Under the pieces are notes generated by a model, which made no database searches, was not told the origin of the DNA, and saw only the letters and a list, made by a program, of their open reading frames with translations. Positions 29,019 through 39,525 of a stretch of DNA of 64,000 bases are shown here, one piece after another. Numbering within the stretch: position 1 is the first letter of the stretch; each line of letters starts with the position of its first letter. The position numbers and the translations under genes were made by a program. The DNA is from Cytobacillus purgationiresistens (GTDB taxonomy: Bacteria; Bacillota; Bacilli; Bacillales; Cytobacillaceae), in assembly GCF_030813235.1 (NCBI RefSeq), contig NZ_JAUSUB010000004.1, forward strand, positions 62,001-126,000. Reading direction: 5' to 3'.

Positions 29019-29044
29019 AAAAAGCGGGAATTTCCCGCTTTTTC
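29019..29044. terminator. Terminator after spoIVB
   Basis: AAGCGGGAA / TTCCCGCTT hairpin flanked by a long A run on the left and TTTTT on the right. Read on the minus strand it ends with a long T tract. Confidence 0.9.
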
Positions 29045-29048
29045 CAAA

Positions 29049-30335
29049 TTACGACGCTTTTTCTTCTGATTCATAAATATCAATTCCCGCCTCATTTAGC
29101 ATCCACTCAATATGGACACCATATCCGCTTGTAGGGTCATTGACAAAAACATGCGTCACCGCTCCAATTACCTTACCGTCCTGTATGATGGGGCTTCCAC
29201 TCATACCTTGTACAATGCCACCAGTTTTATCTAACAGCTTTTGATCAACTACTTTGATGACCATTCCTTTTGTAGCAGGAAATTTTTGTGGAATTGTACT
29301 TACTATTTCTATATCGAATAATTGAACTTCATCATCTTCAACAACTGTTAATATCTGAGCTGGTCCTTCTTTTACTTGGTGAGAAAGTGCAATTGGCATC
29401 GGCTTGTCAAAAAGGCCATTTTTGATGCCATGATTTAATTCGCCAAATATTCCAAAGGGACTATTTCTAACAATATTACCAATGACTTCTTTATCATTTG
29501 AAAAACGCGCTAATTTTTCTCCGGGATTTCCATTGCTGCCTTTTTCTATTGAGGTAACCGTTGATCGAACAATTTGTCCATCATCTACAACAATTGGTCG
29601 TTTTGTATCCATATCTGAAATTACGTGACCTAAAGCACCATACTTTTTTGTTTCCGGATGATAAAAAGTCATCGTTCCAATGCCCGCTGCTGAATCTCGA
29701 ATATAAAGACCAAGCTTAAAGTTTGCTTCCCCTTTTTCTTTCAAGGGTGTTAATTCTGTTTCAATTTTTCCTTCTTCTCTCGTTAAAGAAATCTTAAGCG
29801 GTTTCCCACTATTACCTGATTCTTGAACAAAAGGGGCGACATCTGACATCTTTTCTATTGTCTTTCCATTGATTTCTGTAATAATGTCCCCAACTTTTAC
29901 TCCGGCCAAATCGCCAGGAGATGCTTTGCCTTCTGTGGTATTTACTTGATGGTGGCCAACCACCAATACGCCAACAGTATTTAATTTTACACCAATTGAT
30001 TGACCGCCAGGAATCACTTTAAAATCCTTAAGTACATTCACATCCACTTTTTTTATTGGAAAACCCGCAAGCTCTAAGAACATTTCACTTTTCCCCTGCT
30101 CCATAGCTGTAAGTGAAACGGAATGTGCATCCTGTTTAATCGCCATATTGTCGTTGTTAGAATTTAGTGTTGCCGTTACAGGCTCTGCCTTTGCAAAATC
30201 AAGCTGCTGCCCTTCAAAAACTGTAATATGATGAGGAGTATTTACATACTCCTGAAAAGGTTTTGAGAATCCAATTACAATTAATGAAACAAGGAGAATT
30301 CCACCAATTATTTTGCGTATTGTGTCATATGTCAT
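29049..30335 (-). CDS. spoIVB: Sporulation serine peptidase SpoIVB
   Basis: S55-family signalling protease secreted from the forespore; it cleaves SpoIVFA to release SpoIVFB and activate pro-sigmaK. One N-terminal transmembrane segment ([15 protein letters not shown]), a PDZ domain around [17 protein letters not shown], and the protease domain with the His in GALGHVISD and the Ser in [12 protein letters not shown] 30335 with GAGGAGAG upstream gives 428 aa, near the family norm; the longer open frame lacks support. It lies between recN and spo0A, as in B. subtilis. Confidence 0.95.
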   Translation of the reverse strand: MTYDTIRKIIGGILLVSLIVIGFSKPFQEYVNTPHHITVFEGQQLDFAKAEPVTATLNSNNDNMAIKQDAHSVSLTAMEQGKSEMFLELAGFPIKKVDVNVLKDFKVIPGGQSIGVKLNTVGVLVVGHHQVNTTEGKASPGDLAGVKVGDIITEINGKTIEKMSDVAPFVQESGNSGKPLKISLTREEGKIETELTPLKEKGEANFKLGLYIRDSAAGIGTMTFYHPETKKYGALGHVISDMDTKRPIVVDDGQIVRSTVTSIEKGSNGNPGEKLARFSNDKEVIGNIVRNSPFGIFGELNHGIKNGLFDKPMPIALSHQVKEGPAQILTVVEDDEVQLFDIEIVSTIPQKFPATKGMVIKVVDQKLLDKTGGIVQGMSGSPIIQDGKVIGAVTHVFVNDPTSGYGVHIEWMLNEAGIDIYESEEKAS

Positions 30336-30416
30336 CTTTTCACTCTCCTCGCTTCTTGTCGTGGCTACATATATAATTTTGCCTGCTTCAGGAGCATTTA
30401 TAACCTCTAACACAAT

Positions 30417-30447
30417 AAAAAAAGCTATCCTTCTTTGGATAGCTTTT
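30417..30447 (-). terminator. Terminator after recN
   Basis: AAAAGCTATCC / GGATAGCTTTT stem with a 6-nt loop, followed by TTTATTG on the minus strand; it overlaps the recN stop. Confidence 0.85.
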
Positions 30448-32135
30448 CAAGGTATCTTTACTTGTTTGGCCATTTGAAGGAGTTCTTTAGCATGTTCTCT
30501 AGTTAAATCAGTGATTTCCACTCCAGATATCATTCGGCCTATTTCTTTAATTTTTTCTTCGTCATTCAAAGGTTTGACCCGTGTTTTCGTTCTTCCAGCC
30601 TTCGTATTCTTGGAAATAAATAAATGTGTGTCTGCCATCGCAGCCACCTGGGGAAGATGGGAAATACATAGAACTTGGGAATCCTTTGCCACTTGATGAA
30701 TTTTTTCGGCGATTGCTTGAGCCACTCGTCCGCTCACACCCGTATCCACTTCATCAAAAATGATCGAGGTAACACCTTGATGTTTTGAAAAAATACTTTT
30801 TAAAGCCAGCATTATTCTGGAAAGCTCACCACCAGAAGCAATTTTCGAAAGTGGTTTAAGAGGCTCACCAGGATTGGTAGACATATAAAACTCAACTGTA
30901 TCCATGCCATTTTTCATAAATGTATCATGTTTCATTGTAAAATTCACTTCAAATACAGTCTTCTCCATATATAGCTCTTTTAATTCTTTTAGAATCAATT
31001 TTGTTAAATTAATGGCTGTTTTTTTCCTTAGCTTACTTAACTCCTGTCCTTCAATAAGTAAATCCTCTCTTAAGGAAGCGGCTTCTTTTTGCAAATGATC
31101 AATATGTGTTTCCTTATTTAAAAGCGTTTCAATTTCCTCTTCAATCTTTGAAGCATATTCTAAAATGGCCTCAATTGAATGGCCATACTTTCTTTTCAAT
31201 TGGTTGATTTCATTTAAACGATCTTCTATTTCATTTAACCGCCTTGGGTCGTACTCCATAAAATCTAATTCGTTTCGCAATGTATGCATTGCATCTTCTA
31301 ACTGATAAAAGCTGGTAGATATTATTTCTGATAGGTCTTTATAATTCGAGTCTAACTCCGCTGCACTTTGAACATGATTCATGACTAGGCCAATCCAGTC
31401 CAGCCCCTTTTGTTCCCCCTGCAATGCGCTATAGCTGGTTTGCAAAGAATCAAAGATTTTTTCATAATTGCCAAGTTTTCTTTTTTCTTCTAAAAGCAAT
31501 TCGTCTTCGTTCATTTTTAAATCAGCTGACCTTATTTCATCTAGCTGAAATTGAATTAAATCCAATCTATGAGCGATTTGTTGTTCATTTTCGCTAAGAT
31601 TTTTTATCTTTTTCATTGTTTGATCATAGGAGCGATAAATCATTTCATATTCACTCAAACTTAATGCGATTTTCTCTCCGCCAAATTGATCAAGCAGAGA
31701 TAAATGCATGGTATCATCCATTAATTCCTGATGTTCATGTTGACCATGGATATCAACCAAGGTGCCGCCAATCTCTCTTAATGTGGAAATCGTAACCAGC
31801 TTGCCATTTATTCTGCACACACTTTTCCCATTTTTGTTAATATCTCTTCTCAGAACAATCATTCCGTCTTCGATTTCAATACCAAACTCATGAGTTTTTT
31901 TATAGCATGGATGGTTTAAATCATCAAGCTGAAAAAGCCCTTCAATCTCTGCTTTATCTTCCCCATGTCTGACAAATTCAGCAGATCCTCTCCCACCAAC
32001 CAAAAGATGGACTGCATCAATAATAATTGATTTCCCGGCGCCAGTTTCACCAGACAACACTGTTAAGCCCTTTTCAAAAGAAATCGAAAGGGCTTCTATA
32101 ATCGCAAAATTACTAATCGAAATTTCATTTAACAC
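30447..32135 (-). CDS. recN: DNA repair protein RecN
   Basis: SMC-like ATPase that acts early in double-strand break repair. Walker A GETGAGKSII lies near residue 30. Coiled-coil arms make up the middle (about 150-370), and the C-terminal head holds the LSRIMLALK signature and Walker B TSIIFDEVDTGVSG. Translation begins at a GTG at 32135, 8 nt after GAGGTG. 562 aa. It follows argR by 17 nt, as in B. subtilis, and is likely cotranscribed with it. Confidence 0.95.
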   Translation of the reverse strand: MLNEISISNFAIIEALSISFEKGLTVLSGETGAGKSIIIDAVHLLVGGRGSAEFVRHGEDKAEIEGLFQLDDLNHPCYKKTHEFGIEIEDGMIVLRRDINKNGKSVCRINGKLVTISTLREIGGTLVDIHGQHEHQELMDDTMHLSLLDQFGGEKIALSLSEYEMIYRSYDQTMKKIKNLSENEQQIAHRLDLIQFQLDEIRSADLKMNEDELLLEEKRKLGNYEKIFDSLQTSYSALQGEQKGLDWIGLVMNHVQSAAELDSNYKDLSEIISTSFYQLEDAMHTLRNELDFMEYDPRRLNEIEDRLNEINQLKRKYGHSIEAILEYASKIEEEIETLLNKETHIDHLQKEAASLREDLLIEGQELSKLRKKTAINLTKLILKELKELYMEKTVFEVNFTMKHDTFMKNGMDTVEFYMSTNPGEPLKPLSKIASGGELSRIMLALKSIFSKHQGVTSIIFDEVDTGVSGRVAQAIAEKIHQVAKDSQVLCISHLPQVAAMADTHLFISKNTKAGRTKTRVKPLNDEEKIKEIGRMISGVEITDLTREHAKELLQMAKQVKIP

Positions 32136-32152
32136 AATCAGTTCACCTCAGC

Positions 32153-32602
32153 TTATAGCATTTCTAAAAATCGTTCTGAAATCACTTTAGCTTCATCAGG
32201 TGTTCTACAAATGATCAGGCAAGTATCATCTCCGCAAATGGTTCCTAAAATTTCATCCCAATCAAGGTTGTCCATTAACACACCAATTGCCATTGCATTT
32301 CCTGGCAGCACCTTCATTACAAGAAGATGCCCAGCCGCATCAAGGCGTACAAATGCATCCATTAAGTTTCTCTTTAATTTTTGCAAAGGATTGAACCGTT
32401 GATCTGCCGGAAGACTGTATTTATAGCGTCCATCAAGCAAAGGAACCTTAACAAGATGCAGTTCCTTAATGTCCCTTGAAACGGTTGCTTGAGTTACATT
32501 GAATCCTGCATTCCTTAACTCATCTACAAGTTCGTCTTGAGTTTCAATATCATTATTAGTAATTAAATCGCGAATTTTTATATGTCGTTGGCCTTTATTC
32601 AA
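32153..32602 (-). CDS. argR: Arginine repressor ArgR/AhrC
   Basis: 149-aa regulator of arginine synthesis and breakdown. N-terminal winged helix with the signature [16 protein letters not shown]; the C-terminal hexamerisation and arginine-binding domain contains [15 protein letters not shown] prefer the TTG at 32602 ([14 protein letters not shown] after decoding). The product then equals AhrC in length, and GGTGAGG precedes it. A GTG at 32611 is in frame but overlaps that Shine-Dalgarno. A likely target is the arginine-type ABC transporter at 7.3-9.6 kb, by analogy only. Confidence 0.95.
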   Translation of the reverse strand: MNKGQRHIKIRDLITNNDIETQDELVDELRNAGFNVTQATVSRDIKELHLVKVPLLDGRYKYSLPADQRFNPLQKLKRNLMDAFVRLDAAGHLLVMKVLPGNAMAIGVLMDNLDWDEILGTICGDDTCLIICRTPDEAKVISERFLEML

Positions 32603-32810
32603 TTTCCTCACCTCATGTTAAAAAGCAAAAGCACCCATTAAAACGACGCCTTGCTATCCTTTTATCTTCTATCATTATGTTAGCTGATTTTTGCAATATT
32701 GTACAATTTTTTTCTAGCAAAAACGAGAAATTTTTACAATAATCTTCAATTATTTTCCCGATTCGAGCATTAATTATTCTATAACATTAAAGCCCTTTGT
32801 CCATTCAATA

Positions 32811-32839
32811 GAAAAAAGGAACAAGCATATGCTTATTCC
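32811..32839 (-). terminator. Terminator at the end of tlyA
   Basis: GGAATAAGCAT / ATGCTTGTTCC on the minus strand, then TTTTTTC. It overlaps the tlyA stop codon, so argR-recN probably has its own promoter in the 200-nt gap that follows. Confidence 0.75.
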
Positions 32840-33681
32840 TCCTCACTCGTCCGGTTTGATTTTAATTCTTTATGTGCCTCATTTACAACTTGCTCTGATG
32901 TTTTCTGCAATTCAAGCTTACCCAGCTCAGATTCACCAGTCCAATATAAATGAACAAGGAACTCGATGTTGCCATCGCCGCCCGTGATTGGTGAGAAAGA
33001 GAGATTCTTCACATCATAACCTTGGGCAAGGGAAAACTCAATCATTTTATCAACGACTTGTTTATGAACCTTTGGATCACGAACAATTCCCTTTTTTCCT
33101 ACCTGCTCACGACCAGCTTCGAATTGTGGCTTGATCAGTGCAATAACATCACTATTTGCAACCAGCAGTGTTTTTAATACCGGCAGGATTAATTTAAGTG
33201 AAATAAACGAAACATCGATGGATGCCAGGTTAGGAAGATCCGCACTCAAGTCCACCGATGTTACATAGCGGAAATTAGTTCTTTCCATCACAACCACACG
33301 CTCATCCTGCCTTAGCTTCCACGCAAGCTGGTTATAGCCTACATCAAGTGCATAGGACATTTTTGCTCCATTTTGTAATGCACAGTCTGTAAAACCGCCA
33401 GTTGATGCACCGATATCAAGCAAGACCTTTCCGTTTACTTCTAAATCAAATTCCTTCAATGCTTTTTCAAGCTTCAGTCCGCCTCGACTGACATATGGCA
33501 TCATTTTGCCTTTAAGCGTTAAAGGTATATCGCTATTAATTTTTTCACCTGGCTTATCCAGTCGGGTTTCATTGCTGAAAACGAGGCCTGCCATTACCGC
33601 CCGTTTCGCTTTTTCCCTCGTTTCTGCCAAGCCTCTTTCTACGAGAAGAACATCTACCCGTTCTTTTTTTGTCTTCATCAT
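32833..33681 (-). CDS. tlyA: TlyA family RNA methyltransferase (YqxC)
   Basis: 282-aa protein with an N-terminal S4 RNA-binding domain (RVDVLLVERGLAETREKAKRAVMAG) and an FtsJ/RrmJ-like SAM domain with motif I LLDIGASTGGFTDC. TlyA of mycobacteria 2'-O-methylates rRNA; the Bacillus ortholog lies in the same operon position between dxs and argR. The start codon follows the dxs stop directly (TAGATGATG). Confidence 0.92.
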   Translation of the reverse strand: MMKTKKERVDVLLVERGLAETREKAKRAVMAGLVFSNETRLDKPGEKINSDIPLTLKGKMMPYVSRGGLKLEKALKEFDLEVNGKVLLDIGASTGGFTDCALQNGAKMSYALDVGYNQLAWKLRQDERVVVMERTNFRYVTSVDLSADLPNLASIDVSFISLKLILPVLKTLLVANSDVIALIKPQFEAGREQVGKKGIVRDPKVHKQVVDKMIEFSLAQGYDVKNLSFSPITGGDGNIEFLVHLYWTGESELGKLELQKTSEQVVNEAHKELKSNRTSEEE

Positions 33682-35574
33682 CTAAGCCCTTTTTTGTTTT
33701 TTTTCAGCAAGGAGGTTGATGCGTTCTACAACATTTTCCGTCGTCATGCCGATTTCCTTCAATAATTCATTCACACTTCCATGCTCAATAAAATGATCAG
33801 GAATGCCCATACGATCGATTTTCGCATGGTGGAAACCGTGGTCATGGGCAAACTCTAGGACCGCACTGCCAAATCCGCCTTGTAGAACCGCTTCTTCAAT
33901 CGTTAAAATCGGCATATTCACACCCAGCAATTCAACAAGCATTGCTTCATCTAGCGGTTTGATAAACCTAGCATTAACGACCTTAACTGAATAACCTTGT
34001 TTTTCTAACAACATTGCTGATTCCATCGCCATCGGAATGGTTGTACCAAAGGTTAAGATTGCTGCATCTCGCCCTTCTTTCAGCACTTCCCATGTTCCAA
34101 TTGGAATGGTTTTAAGCGATTCATCCATCGGTACACCTAAACCGTTGCCACGAGGGAATCTCATTACAATTGGACCATCATCATATTTCACAGCTGTATT
34201 CACCATATGCTGGCCTTCGTTTTCATCTTTAGGCATCATTACAACCATGTTCGGCAAATGTCTTAAGAAAGCGATATCGAATACACCTTGATGCGTTTCT
34301 CCATCTGCACCGACAAGCCCTGCACGATCCACACCAATGAAAACATTTAAATTTTGCCTTGCGATATCATGGACAAGTTGATCATATGCCCTTTGCAGGA
34401 ATGTAGAATAGATTGCAAGAAACGGCTTCATGTTTTGCGTAGCAAGGCCTGCAGCTACTGTTGCGGCATGCTGCTCAGCAATACCCACATCGTACATTCT
34501 CTCTGGGAATTCACTAGCAAACCCTTCCAGCTTAGATCCAACTGGCATTGCAGGTGTAATAGCGACGATGCGTTCATCTTCACGTGCAAGTTCACGAACA
34601 GTCTCACTCACTAATTTACTCCATGCAGGGGCTGTAATGACTGGCTTTAAGAAATCCCCAGTCTCCATTTTATATGGGCCAGTACCGTGCCATGTTCCTA
34701 CTGTATCCTTTTCAGCTGGCTCATAACCTTTTCCTTTTTTTGTGATAACGTGTAAAAGGACTGGACCTTCAATCTTCTTGGCATAATTAATATTCTCAAA
34801 TAATTCATCATAATTATGACCATCAATTGGTCCTAAATACGTAAAACCAAGCTCTTCAAAAAACATGCCTGAGACAAATAAATATTTCAAGCTATCTTTT
34901 AATCGCTCAGCAGTTGAGGCAATTTTCCCGCCAACCGCAGGAATTTTCTTCAAGAATGCTTCAAGCTCGTCTTTTACCCATTGATATTTTCCTGCCGTTC
35001 TTAATCTCCCAAGGACATTGTGAAGAGCACCAACATTTGGCGCGATAGACATTTCATTATCATTTAAAATGACAATCATATTTTTTTGTTCATGTCCGAT
35101 ATGATTTAACGCCTCAAGAGCCATACCGCCTGTTAATGCGCCGTCACCTATTACAGGAACGACATGAGATTTTTCTTTCTTCAGGTCTCTAGCAATGGCC
35201 ATTCCCATTGCAGCAGATAGGGAAGTTGAACTATGGCCTGTCTCCCAGACATCATGTGGACTCTCGATCATTTTTGGAAAACCGCAAAGTCCTTTGTATT
35301 GTCGTAAAGAGTCAAATTGATCGGCTCTTCCTGTCAAAATCTTATGGACATACGATTGATGTCCAACATCCCATAGAAGTTTATCCGTTGGGCTATCAAA
35401 AGATTTATGAAGGGCAATTGTCAGTTCTACCACGCCAAGGTTTGGACCAATATGTCCACCTGTTGCTGATAGCTTTTCGATTAGAAAATTTCTAACCTCC
35501 TGTGCAAGCTCTTCAAGCTGTTCATTAGAAAGTCCCTTCAGAAAGGTAGGGTCTTTAATTGATAATAGATCCAT
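33682..35574 (-). CDS. dxs: 1-deoxy-D-xylulose-5-phosphate synthase
   Basis: First enzyme of the methylerythritol phosphate route to isoprenoids, joining pyruvate and glyceraldehyde 3-phosphate. TPP motif [16 protein letters not shown]...NDNEMSI, catalytic GHSSTSLS, and the transketolase C-terminal domain. I choose ATG 35574, giving 630 aa and an N terminus ([15 protein letters not shown]) that aligns with B. subtilis Dxs; a GTG at 35586 is possible. A SigA-like promoter lies at 35626-35653, so it can be transcribed separately from ispA. Confidence 0.96.
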   Translation of the reverse strand: MDLLSIKDPTFLKGLSNEQLEELAQEVRNFLIEKLSATGGHIGPNLGVVELTIALHKSFDSPTDKLLWDVGHQSYVHKILTGRADQFDSLRQYKGLCGFPKMIESPHDVWETGHSSTSLSAAMGMAIARDLKKEKSHVVPVIGDGALTGGMALEALNHIGHEQKNMIVILNDNEMSIAPNVGALHNVLGRLRTAGKYQWVKDELEAFLKKIPAVGGKIASTAERLKDSLKYLFVSGMFFEELGFTYLGPIDGHNYDELFENINYAKKIEGPVLLHVITKKGKGYEPAEKDTVGTWHGTGPYKMETGDFLKPVITAPAWSKLVSETVRELAREDERIVAITPAMPVGSKLEGFASEFPERMYDVGIAEQHAATVAAGLATQNMKPFLAIYSTFLQRAYDQLVHDIARQNLNVFIGVDRAGLVGADGETHQGVFDIAFLRHLPNMVVMMPKDENEGQHMVNTAVKYDDGPIVMRFPRGNGLGVPMDESLKTIPIGTWEVLKEGRDAAILTFGTTIPMAMESAMLLEKQGYSVKVVNARFIKPLDEAMLVELLGVNMPILTIEEAVLQGGFGSAVLEFAHDHGFHHAKIDRMGIPDHFIEHGSVNELLKEIGMTTENVVERINLLAEKKQKRA

Positions 35575-35625
35575 TTGGAGGACCACTCACTTTCGTATCT
35601 TATTCATCTGATGTTAATTGAATCA

Positions 35626-35653
35626 ATTATAACAATCTGTAAAAGTTCCTCAA
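35626..35653 (-). promoter_or_regulatory. Candidate SigA promoter of dxs
   Basis: On the minus strand TTGAGG, 16 nt, TATAAT, 52 nt before the dxs start, inside the gap after ispA. Confidence 0.5.
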
Positions 35654-35715
35654 ACTTTTAGGTTATTATGTCTAGATTACCTTAAAAGCAGAGATAAGCC
35701 AAATGTTATAATTTA

Positions 35716-36606
35716 TCAATGGTCTCTCACTGCTAGCATATCTGTAATTTCCCCTAAGAAGAAGGTGTCTAAACCAGTCTCTGCAAGCTTTTCCTTCGCA
35801 AGATTAGTATGTTCTTCTAATGCTTTCTTCGCTCCTGCCATTGTCAGCAATGAGGGATATGTACTCTTTTTATTTACCTCATCACTTCCAACTCGCTTGC
35901 CAATCATTTCTTCCGAACCTTCAAGATCTAAAATGTCATCTCTAATTTGAAAAGCAAGTCCAAGGTGTGTAGCAAATTCTGTCAAACTTTTTTTCCGCTC
36001 TTCATCAGCTCCGGAGAGAATTGCTCCAGCTATGACGCTAAATGCAAGTAGCTTTCCTGTCTTATTTATATGAATATATTCAAGCTCAGGCAATGATAAT
36101 TGCTTTTCTTCCCCAGCGATATCAGCTACTTGACCGCCAACCATACCTTCGGCTCCTGCCGCTTTAGAAAACTCTTGAATTAAGGCAAGTTTTACTTCAG
36201 GTGAAGCATGATTGCTGTCTGTATCAGCAATCAGCTGAAAGCTATATGTCAATAGTGCATCGCCAGCAAGGACTGCATACGCCTCGCCAAACACTTTATG
36301 ATTTGTTGGTTTCCCTCTTCTTAAGTCATCATCATCCATGCTTGGAAGATCATCATGGATAAGTGAATAAGTATGTACCATCTCAAGTGCTGCCGCAGTA
36401 TTCAGACCTTTTTTTGTTTCTTGTCCAAAAGCAGCTATGGTAGCAAATAGTAGTAGCGGGCGAATCCTCTTTCCACCTGCTTCTAGAGAATATAGCATAG
36501 ATTCCTTTATTACAGATGGTGCTTCCAGCCGATTCACACTCTCACTCATCTTTTCTACTAGCAACTGCTTATGCATTTCTGTGAACGAGTTTAATGATTC
36601 CTGCAT
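35716..36606 (-). CDS. ispA: Farnesyl diphosphate synthase
   Basis: Prenyltransferase making farnesyl diphosphate for quinones and undecaprenyl lipid. Both aspartate-rich motifs are present: HDDLPSMDDDDLRRG (first) and QIRDDILD (second). Start at ATG 36606 behind GAGGAGGAATAGC gives 296 aa, the B. subtilis length. It starts 4 nt after the stop of xseB. Confidence 0.96.
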   Translation of the reverse strand: MQESLNSFTEMHKQLLVEKMSESVNRLEAPSVIKESMLYSLEAGGKRIRPLLLFATIAAFGQETKKGLNTAAALEMVHTYSLIHDDLPSMDDDDLRRGKPTNHKVFGEAYAVLAGDALLTYSFQLIADTDSNHASPEVKLALIQEFSKAAGAEGMVGGQVADIAGEEKQLSLPELEYIHINKTGKLLAFSVIAGAILSGADEERKKSLTEFATHLGLAFQIRDDILDLEGSEEMIGKRVGSDEVNKKSTYPSLLTMAGAKKALEEHTNLAKEKLAETGLDTFFLGEITDMLAVRDH

Positions 36607-36610
36607 TATG

Positions 36611-36844
36611 CTATTCCTCCTCAAGGACGGCGAAGGGTTCTTTACCACCATCTTCTGTTATGATTTGCGTAAGCTGTTCTTCAACATTTTTTAATTTATC
36701 ATGGCAAAGTTTAGATAGCTCCATCCCATTTTTATAAATATTGATTGCTTCTTCAAGAGGGACGTCCCCTTCTTCAAGTTTTTCCACTATCAGTTCAAGT
36801 TGGTCCATCGCTTCTTCAAAAGTTAACTTTTTATCTGATGACAT
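36611..36844 (-). CDS. xseB: Exodeoxyribonuclease VII small subunit
   Basis: 77-aa helical protein with the family core [23 protein letters not shown] (split here: [13 protein letters not shown] then [15 protein letters not shown]). It associates with XseA to degrade single-stranded DNA and process mismatch-repair intermediates. The gene starts 7 nt after xseA ends. It has an acidic tail ending in EEE. Confidence 0.95.
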   Translation of the reverse strand: MSSDKKLTFEEAMDQLELIVEKLEEGDVPLEEAINIYKNGMELSKLCHDKLKNVEEQLTQIITEDGGKEPFAVLEEE

Positions 36845-36851
36845 ATTCGGC

Positions 36852-38192
36852 TCACCTTTCTACATCCGTTACCCGACAGTATACCGTTCCATCTGTAACG
36901 TTTATTTTTAACTCGTCATCCTTTTCAACTTGCTTCACTGTCTTAATCATTTTGTCATCTGCAGAATAAATAATGCTATATCCCCGGTCCATTATCTTTA
37001 ATGGACTCAATGCCTCAAGCTTGGAAATCTTGTGTGAGAAGTCCTTTTGCTTAGCGTCAGCAATCGCTTTAATCATTTTATTTAATTCCTTATTTACTTT
37101 GCTATGATTTTGCTTAGCGTCTTTAAGCAAGCCTTCAGGGTGATTTCTCTTGAGCCGCTTTTGAAGTTCCGCGGTTTGTTCTAGTTTATTTTTCAGGAGA
37201 CGATTTGCTCCTTTAACGAGCTGTTCTGTTCTTTTATCTACTTGCTCAAGCTTCTGCTCATATAGCTTATGAGGATATCGGAAGGCATAAGATTTCTCAA
37301 TCCTTACAAGTCTCTCCTTCTGAAAGCTCGTCCTTTCCTTCATGGCACGAATTAATTGGGATTGCCGATTGAAGATTCTTTCACTCAAATCTTCAATATG
37401 AGGAACGGCCATTTCAGCTGCGCCAGTGGGTGTCGGCGCGCGCAGATCAGCTGCAAAATCAGCGATCGTAAAGTCCGTCTCATGTCCGACTGCTGAAATC
37501 ACCGGAATATGCGAAGCAAAAATAGCTCGTGCGACTGCCTCTTCATTAAAAGCCCAGAGCTCCTCGATTGAGCCCCCGCCCCTACCAACGATTAAAACGT
37601 CGACCTCGTCTGCGGTATTCGCTTCAGTAATTCTTTTGACTATCGAAGGTGCCGCTTGGTTTCCTTGAACTAACGCAGGAAAAATAAGTATGTTTGCAAT
37701 TGGATATCGCCTTTTGACGGTAGTAATCATATCCCTAATGGCCGCCCCTGTTGGAGAAGTAATTAATCCAATCGTCTTCGGAAACTTCGGAATTGCCTTT
37801 TTCGATTGGGCGGAAAATATCCCTTCCTTCTCAAGCTTTGCTTTTAACTGTTCATAGGCTAAGTATAAATCACCAATTCCGTCAGGCTTCATCTCTTTAA
37901 TGTAGATTTGATATTGGCCGCTTGGCTCATATACAGTCAAATCCCCACTAACTAAAACCTTCATTCCATTCTCAGGTGTGAATTTCATTGATTGATTATA
38001 TCTTGAAAACATGACCGCCAATATGCGTGCTTTCTCATCCTTCAATGTAAAATACATATGACCGCTTGAATGCCGCTTAAAGTTGGATATTTCTCCTTTT
38101 ACCATTACATTTTGAAGGTGAGGATCGGCATCGAATTTTCGCTTGATGTATTTTGTTAGAGCATTTACTGATAAGTAGCGTTTTTCTTCCAT
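36852..38192 (-). CDS. xseA: Exodeoxyribonuclease VII large subunit
   Basis: 446-aa nuclease subunit. N-terminal OB fold ([23 protein letters not shown]), catalytic domain with [18 protein letters not shown] and [24 protein letters not shown], then a long coiled coil (about 280-400). ATG follows AAGGAGATTGGG. In B. subtilis folD precedes it; here the 218 nt upstream to nusB hold no gene. Confidence 0.96.
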   Translation of the reverse strand: MEEKRYLSVNALTKYIKRKFDADPHLQNVMVKGEISNFKRHSSGHMYFTLKDEKARILAVMFSRYNQSMKFTPENGMKVLVSGDLTVYEPSGQYQIYIKEMKPDGIGDLYLAYEQLKAKLEKEGIFSAQSKKAIPKFPKTIGLITSPTGAAIRDMITTVKRRYPIANILIFPALVQGNQAAPSIVKRITEANTADEVDVLIVGRGGGSIEELWAFNEEAVARAIFASHIPVISAVGHETDFTIADFAADLRAPTPTGAAEMAVPHIEDLSERIFNRQSQLIRAMKERTSFQKERLVRIEKSYAFRYPHKLYEQKLEQVDKRTEQLVKGANRLLKNKLEQTAELQKRLKRNHPEGLLKDAKQNHSKVNKELNKMIKAIADAKQKDFSHKISKLEALSPLKIMDRGYSIIYSADDKMIKTVKQVEKDDELKINVTDGTVYCRVTDVER

Positions 38193-38409
38193 CCCAATCT
38201 CCTTCTCTTCACACTGGTATGTTCGCCGTTTTATTGTTGCTCATAAGTTTATTGTCATAAAACATAAAAACTGCCCTTCCATTATAAGTTTAGATCATCT
38301 TTTCGTCACGTATAACGACGTAAAGTAAGCTTTGCTAAAAATGGATAAGGCATATATGTATCCCAGAAAAACGCTTTGCCTTTCTGGATATTCTTGTATG
38401 AGCATTGTA
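38193..38409. other. Intergenic gap where folD is usually found
   Basis: The order nusB-folD-xseA is widespread in Bacillus, but only 217 nt lie between nusB and xseA here. I see no folD fragment in either strand, no strong RBS apart from that of xseA, and only short frames of under 40 codons. Confidence 0.7.
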
Positions 38410-38796
38410 TTATTGCTGTTTTATTTTTGACAGCACAGCATTAATAAATTTGCTGGAGTGGTCATCTCCATATAGTTTGGCGATTTCAATCGCTTCATCG
38501 ATAACAACATTTGCCGGAACCTCTTCACCACAATACTTTAACTCATAAATTGCTAAACGCAAAAGGTTCCTATCCACTGTTGCCAAACGCTCTAATGTCC
38601 ATTTTTCCAAATGTTTTCTAATCATTGGATCAATGTCATCTTTCTGTTCAATTACGCCGTTAACGAGTCGATTTAAATAATCATCGCTTGGCTGTTCCTC
38701 TAATACGTGTTCAATTGCTTCATCGATGTCTGTTTGACTAACGTCTATTTGAAATAGTGCTTGTAACGCTTTCTCTCTTGCTGTTCTTCTTTTCAT
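38410..38796 (-). CDS. nusB: Transcription antitermination factor NusB
   Basis: 128-aa all-helical protein that binds boxA with S10 in rRNA antitermination. Family segments are MKRRTAREKALQALFQID at the start and ANVVIDEAIEIAKLYGDD near the end. The start is chosen at ATG 38796 by homology. An ATG at 38805 is in frame but only 3 nt from GGAG, which is too close. It is separated from yqhY by about 300 nt and a terminator, so it has its own promoter. Confidence 0.95.
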   Translation of the reverse strand: MKRRTAREKALQALFQIDVSQTDIDEAIEHVLEEQPSDDYLNRLVNGVIEQKDDIDPMIRKHLEKWTLERLATVDRNLLRLAIYELKYCGEEVPANVVIDEAIEIAKLYGDDHSSKFINAVLSKIKQQ

Positions 38797-39056
38797 CTTA
38801 TCCATTAACTCCTTTATAAGGAAATTTCATTTATGATCTATAATATAGATTCATCATTTGAATCCTTTTCGTTTCTTCATAAAAAAACACATAAGAAGAT
38901 AATAGCATATCTCTTAACGATTCGCACTGTATACTCAATTTTTTTGCAGCTAACTGGTCAGTTTATGGATATTCTCAGGAGGTGGACAGGTGCGATGAGG
39001 CTCTTCGGGGCTAGGCAACCACTCTTAAACATTTCTTCCATACCAAACAAATGAAA

Positions 39057-39090
39057 GCAGGCCAAAGACGGTGTTGTCTTTGGCCTGCTT
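39057..39090. terminator. Terminator of accB-accC-yqhY
   Basis: Perfect 13-bp stem GCAGGCCAAAGAC / GTCTTTGGCCTGC with a 6-nt loop. The T tracts are modest on both strands (TTTCATTTG on the minus strand, TTGTCAG on the plus). Confidence 0.75.
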
Positions 39091-39100
39091 GTCAGTTCAG

Positions 39101-39508
39101 TTAAATTTCTTGGTCATACTCGATTTCATGTTTTTGATTTTCAAATAGGACGCCAACTACATGAATATTAATCTCTTTTGTATCCAAAGCAGTCATATTT
39201 AATAAAGTTTGACGAATATTGTCTTGGATTTTCTGTGCAACCGTCGGTATAGAAATACCAAATTTCATTAAGCAATACACATCAACCTTTATACCCTCAT
39301 CTGTTAGTTCAACTTTTACACCTTTACCATGATTCTTCTTGCCGAGTTTTTCTACTACTCCAGTAGCAAAGTTTCCGCGCATTTGCGCGACTCCATCCAC
39401 TTCTGAGGAAGCAATTCCAGCAATGACTTCAATGACTTCAGGAGCAATTTCCACCTTACCTAAACCAGTTTCCTCTTGGTTCATTTCAAGAATGTTTTGA
39501 TCGCTCAT
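39101..39508 (-). CDS. yqhY: Asp23/Gls24 family protein YqhY
   Basis: 135-aa alkaline-shock-type protein. The family core VIEVIAGIASSEVDGVAQMRGN and the later IPTVAQKIQDNIRQTL are clear. It lies 17 nt downstream of accC. In B. subtilis YqhY is linked genetically to acetyl-CoA carboxylase activity, and its loss is suppressed by acc mutations, so cotranscription here supports a role in tuning AccBC. Mechanism is not shown by the sequence. Confidence 0.93.
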   Translation of the reverse strand: MSDQNILEMNQEETGLGKVEIAPEVIEVIAGIASSEVDGVAQMRGNFATGVVEKLGKKNHGKGVKVELTDEGIKVDVYCLMKFGISIPTVAQKIQDNIRQTLLNMTALDTKEINIHVVGVLFENQKHEIEYDQEI

Positions 39509-39525
39509 ATAGAAACCTCCAGTTC

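Noticed and set aside
38193..38409. Remnant of folD
   Set aside because: No translated frame on either strand resembles FolD; only short unrelated peptides appear.
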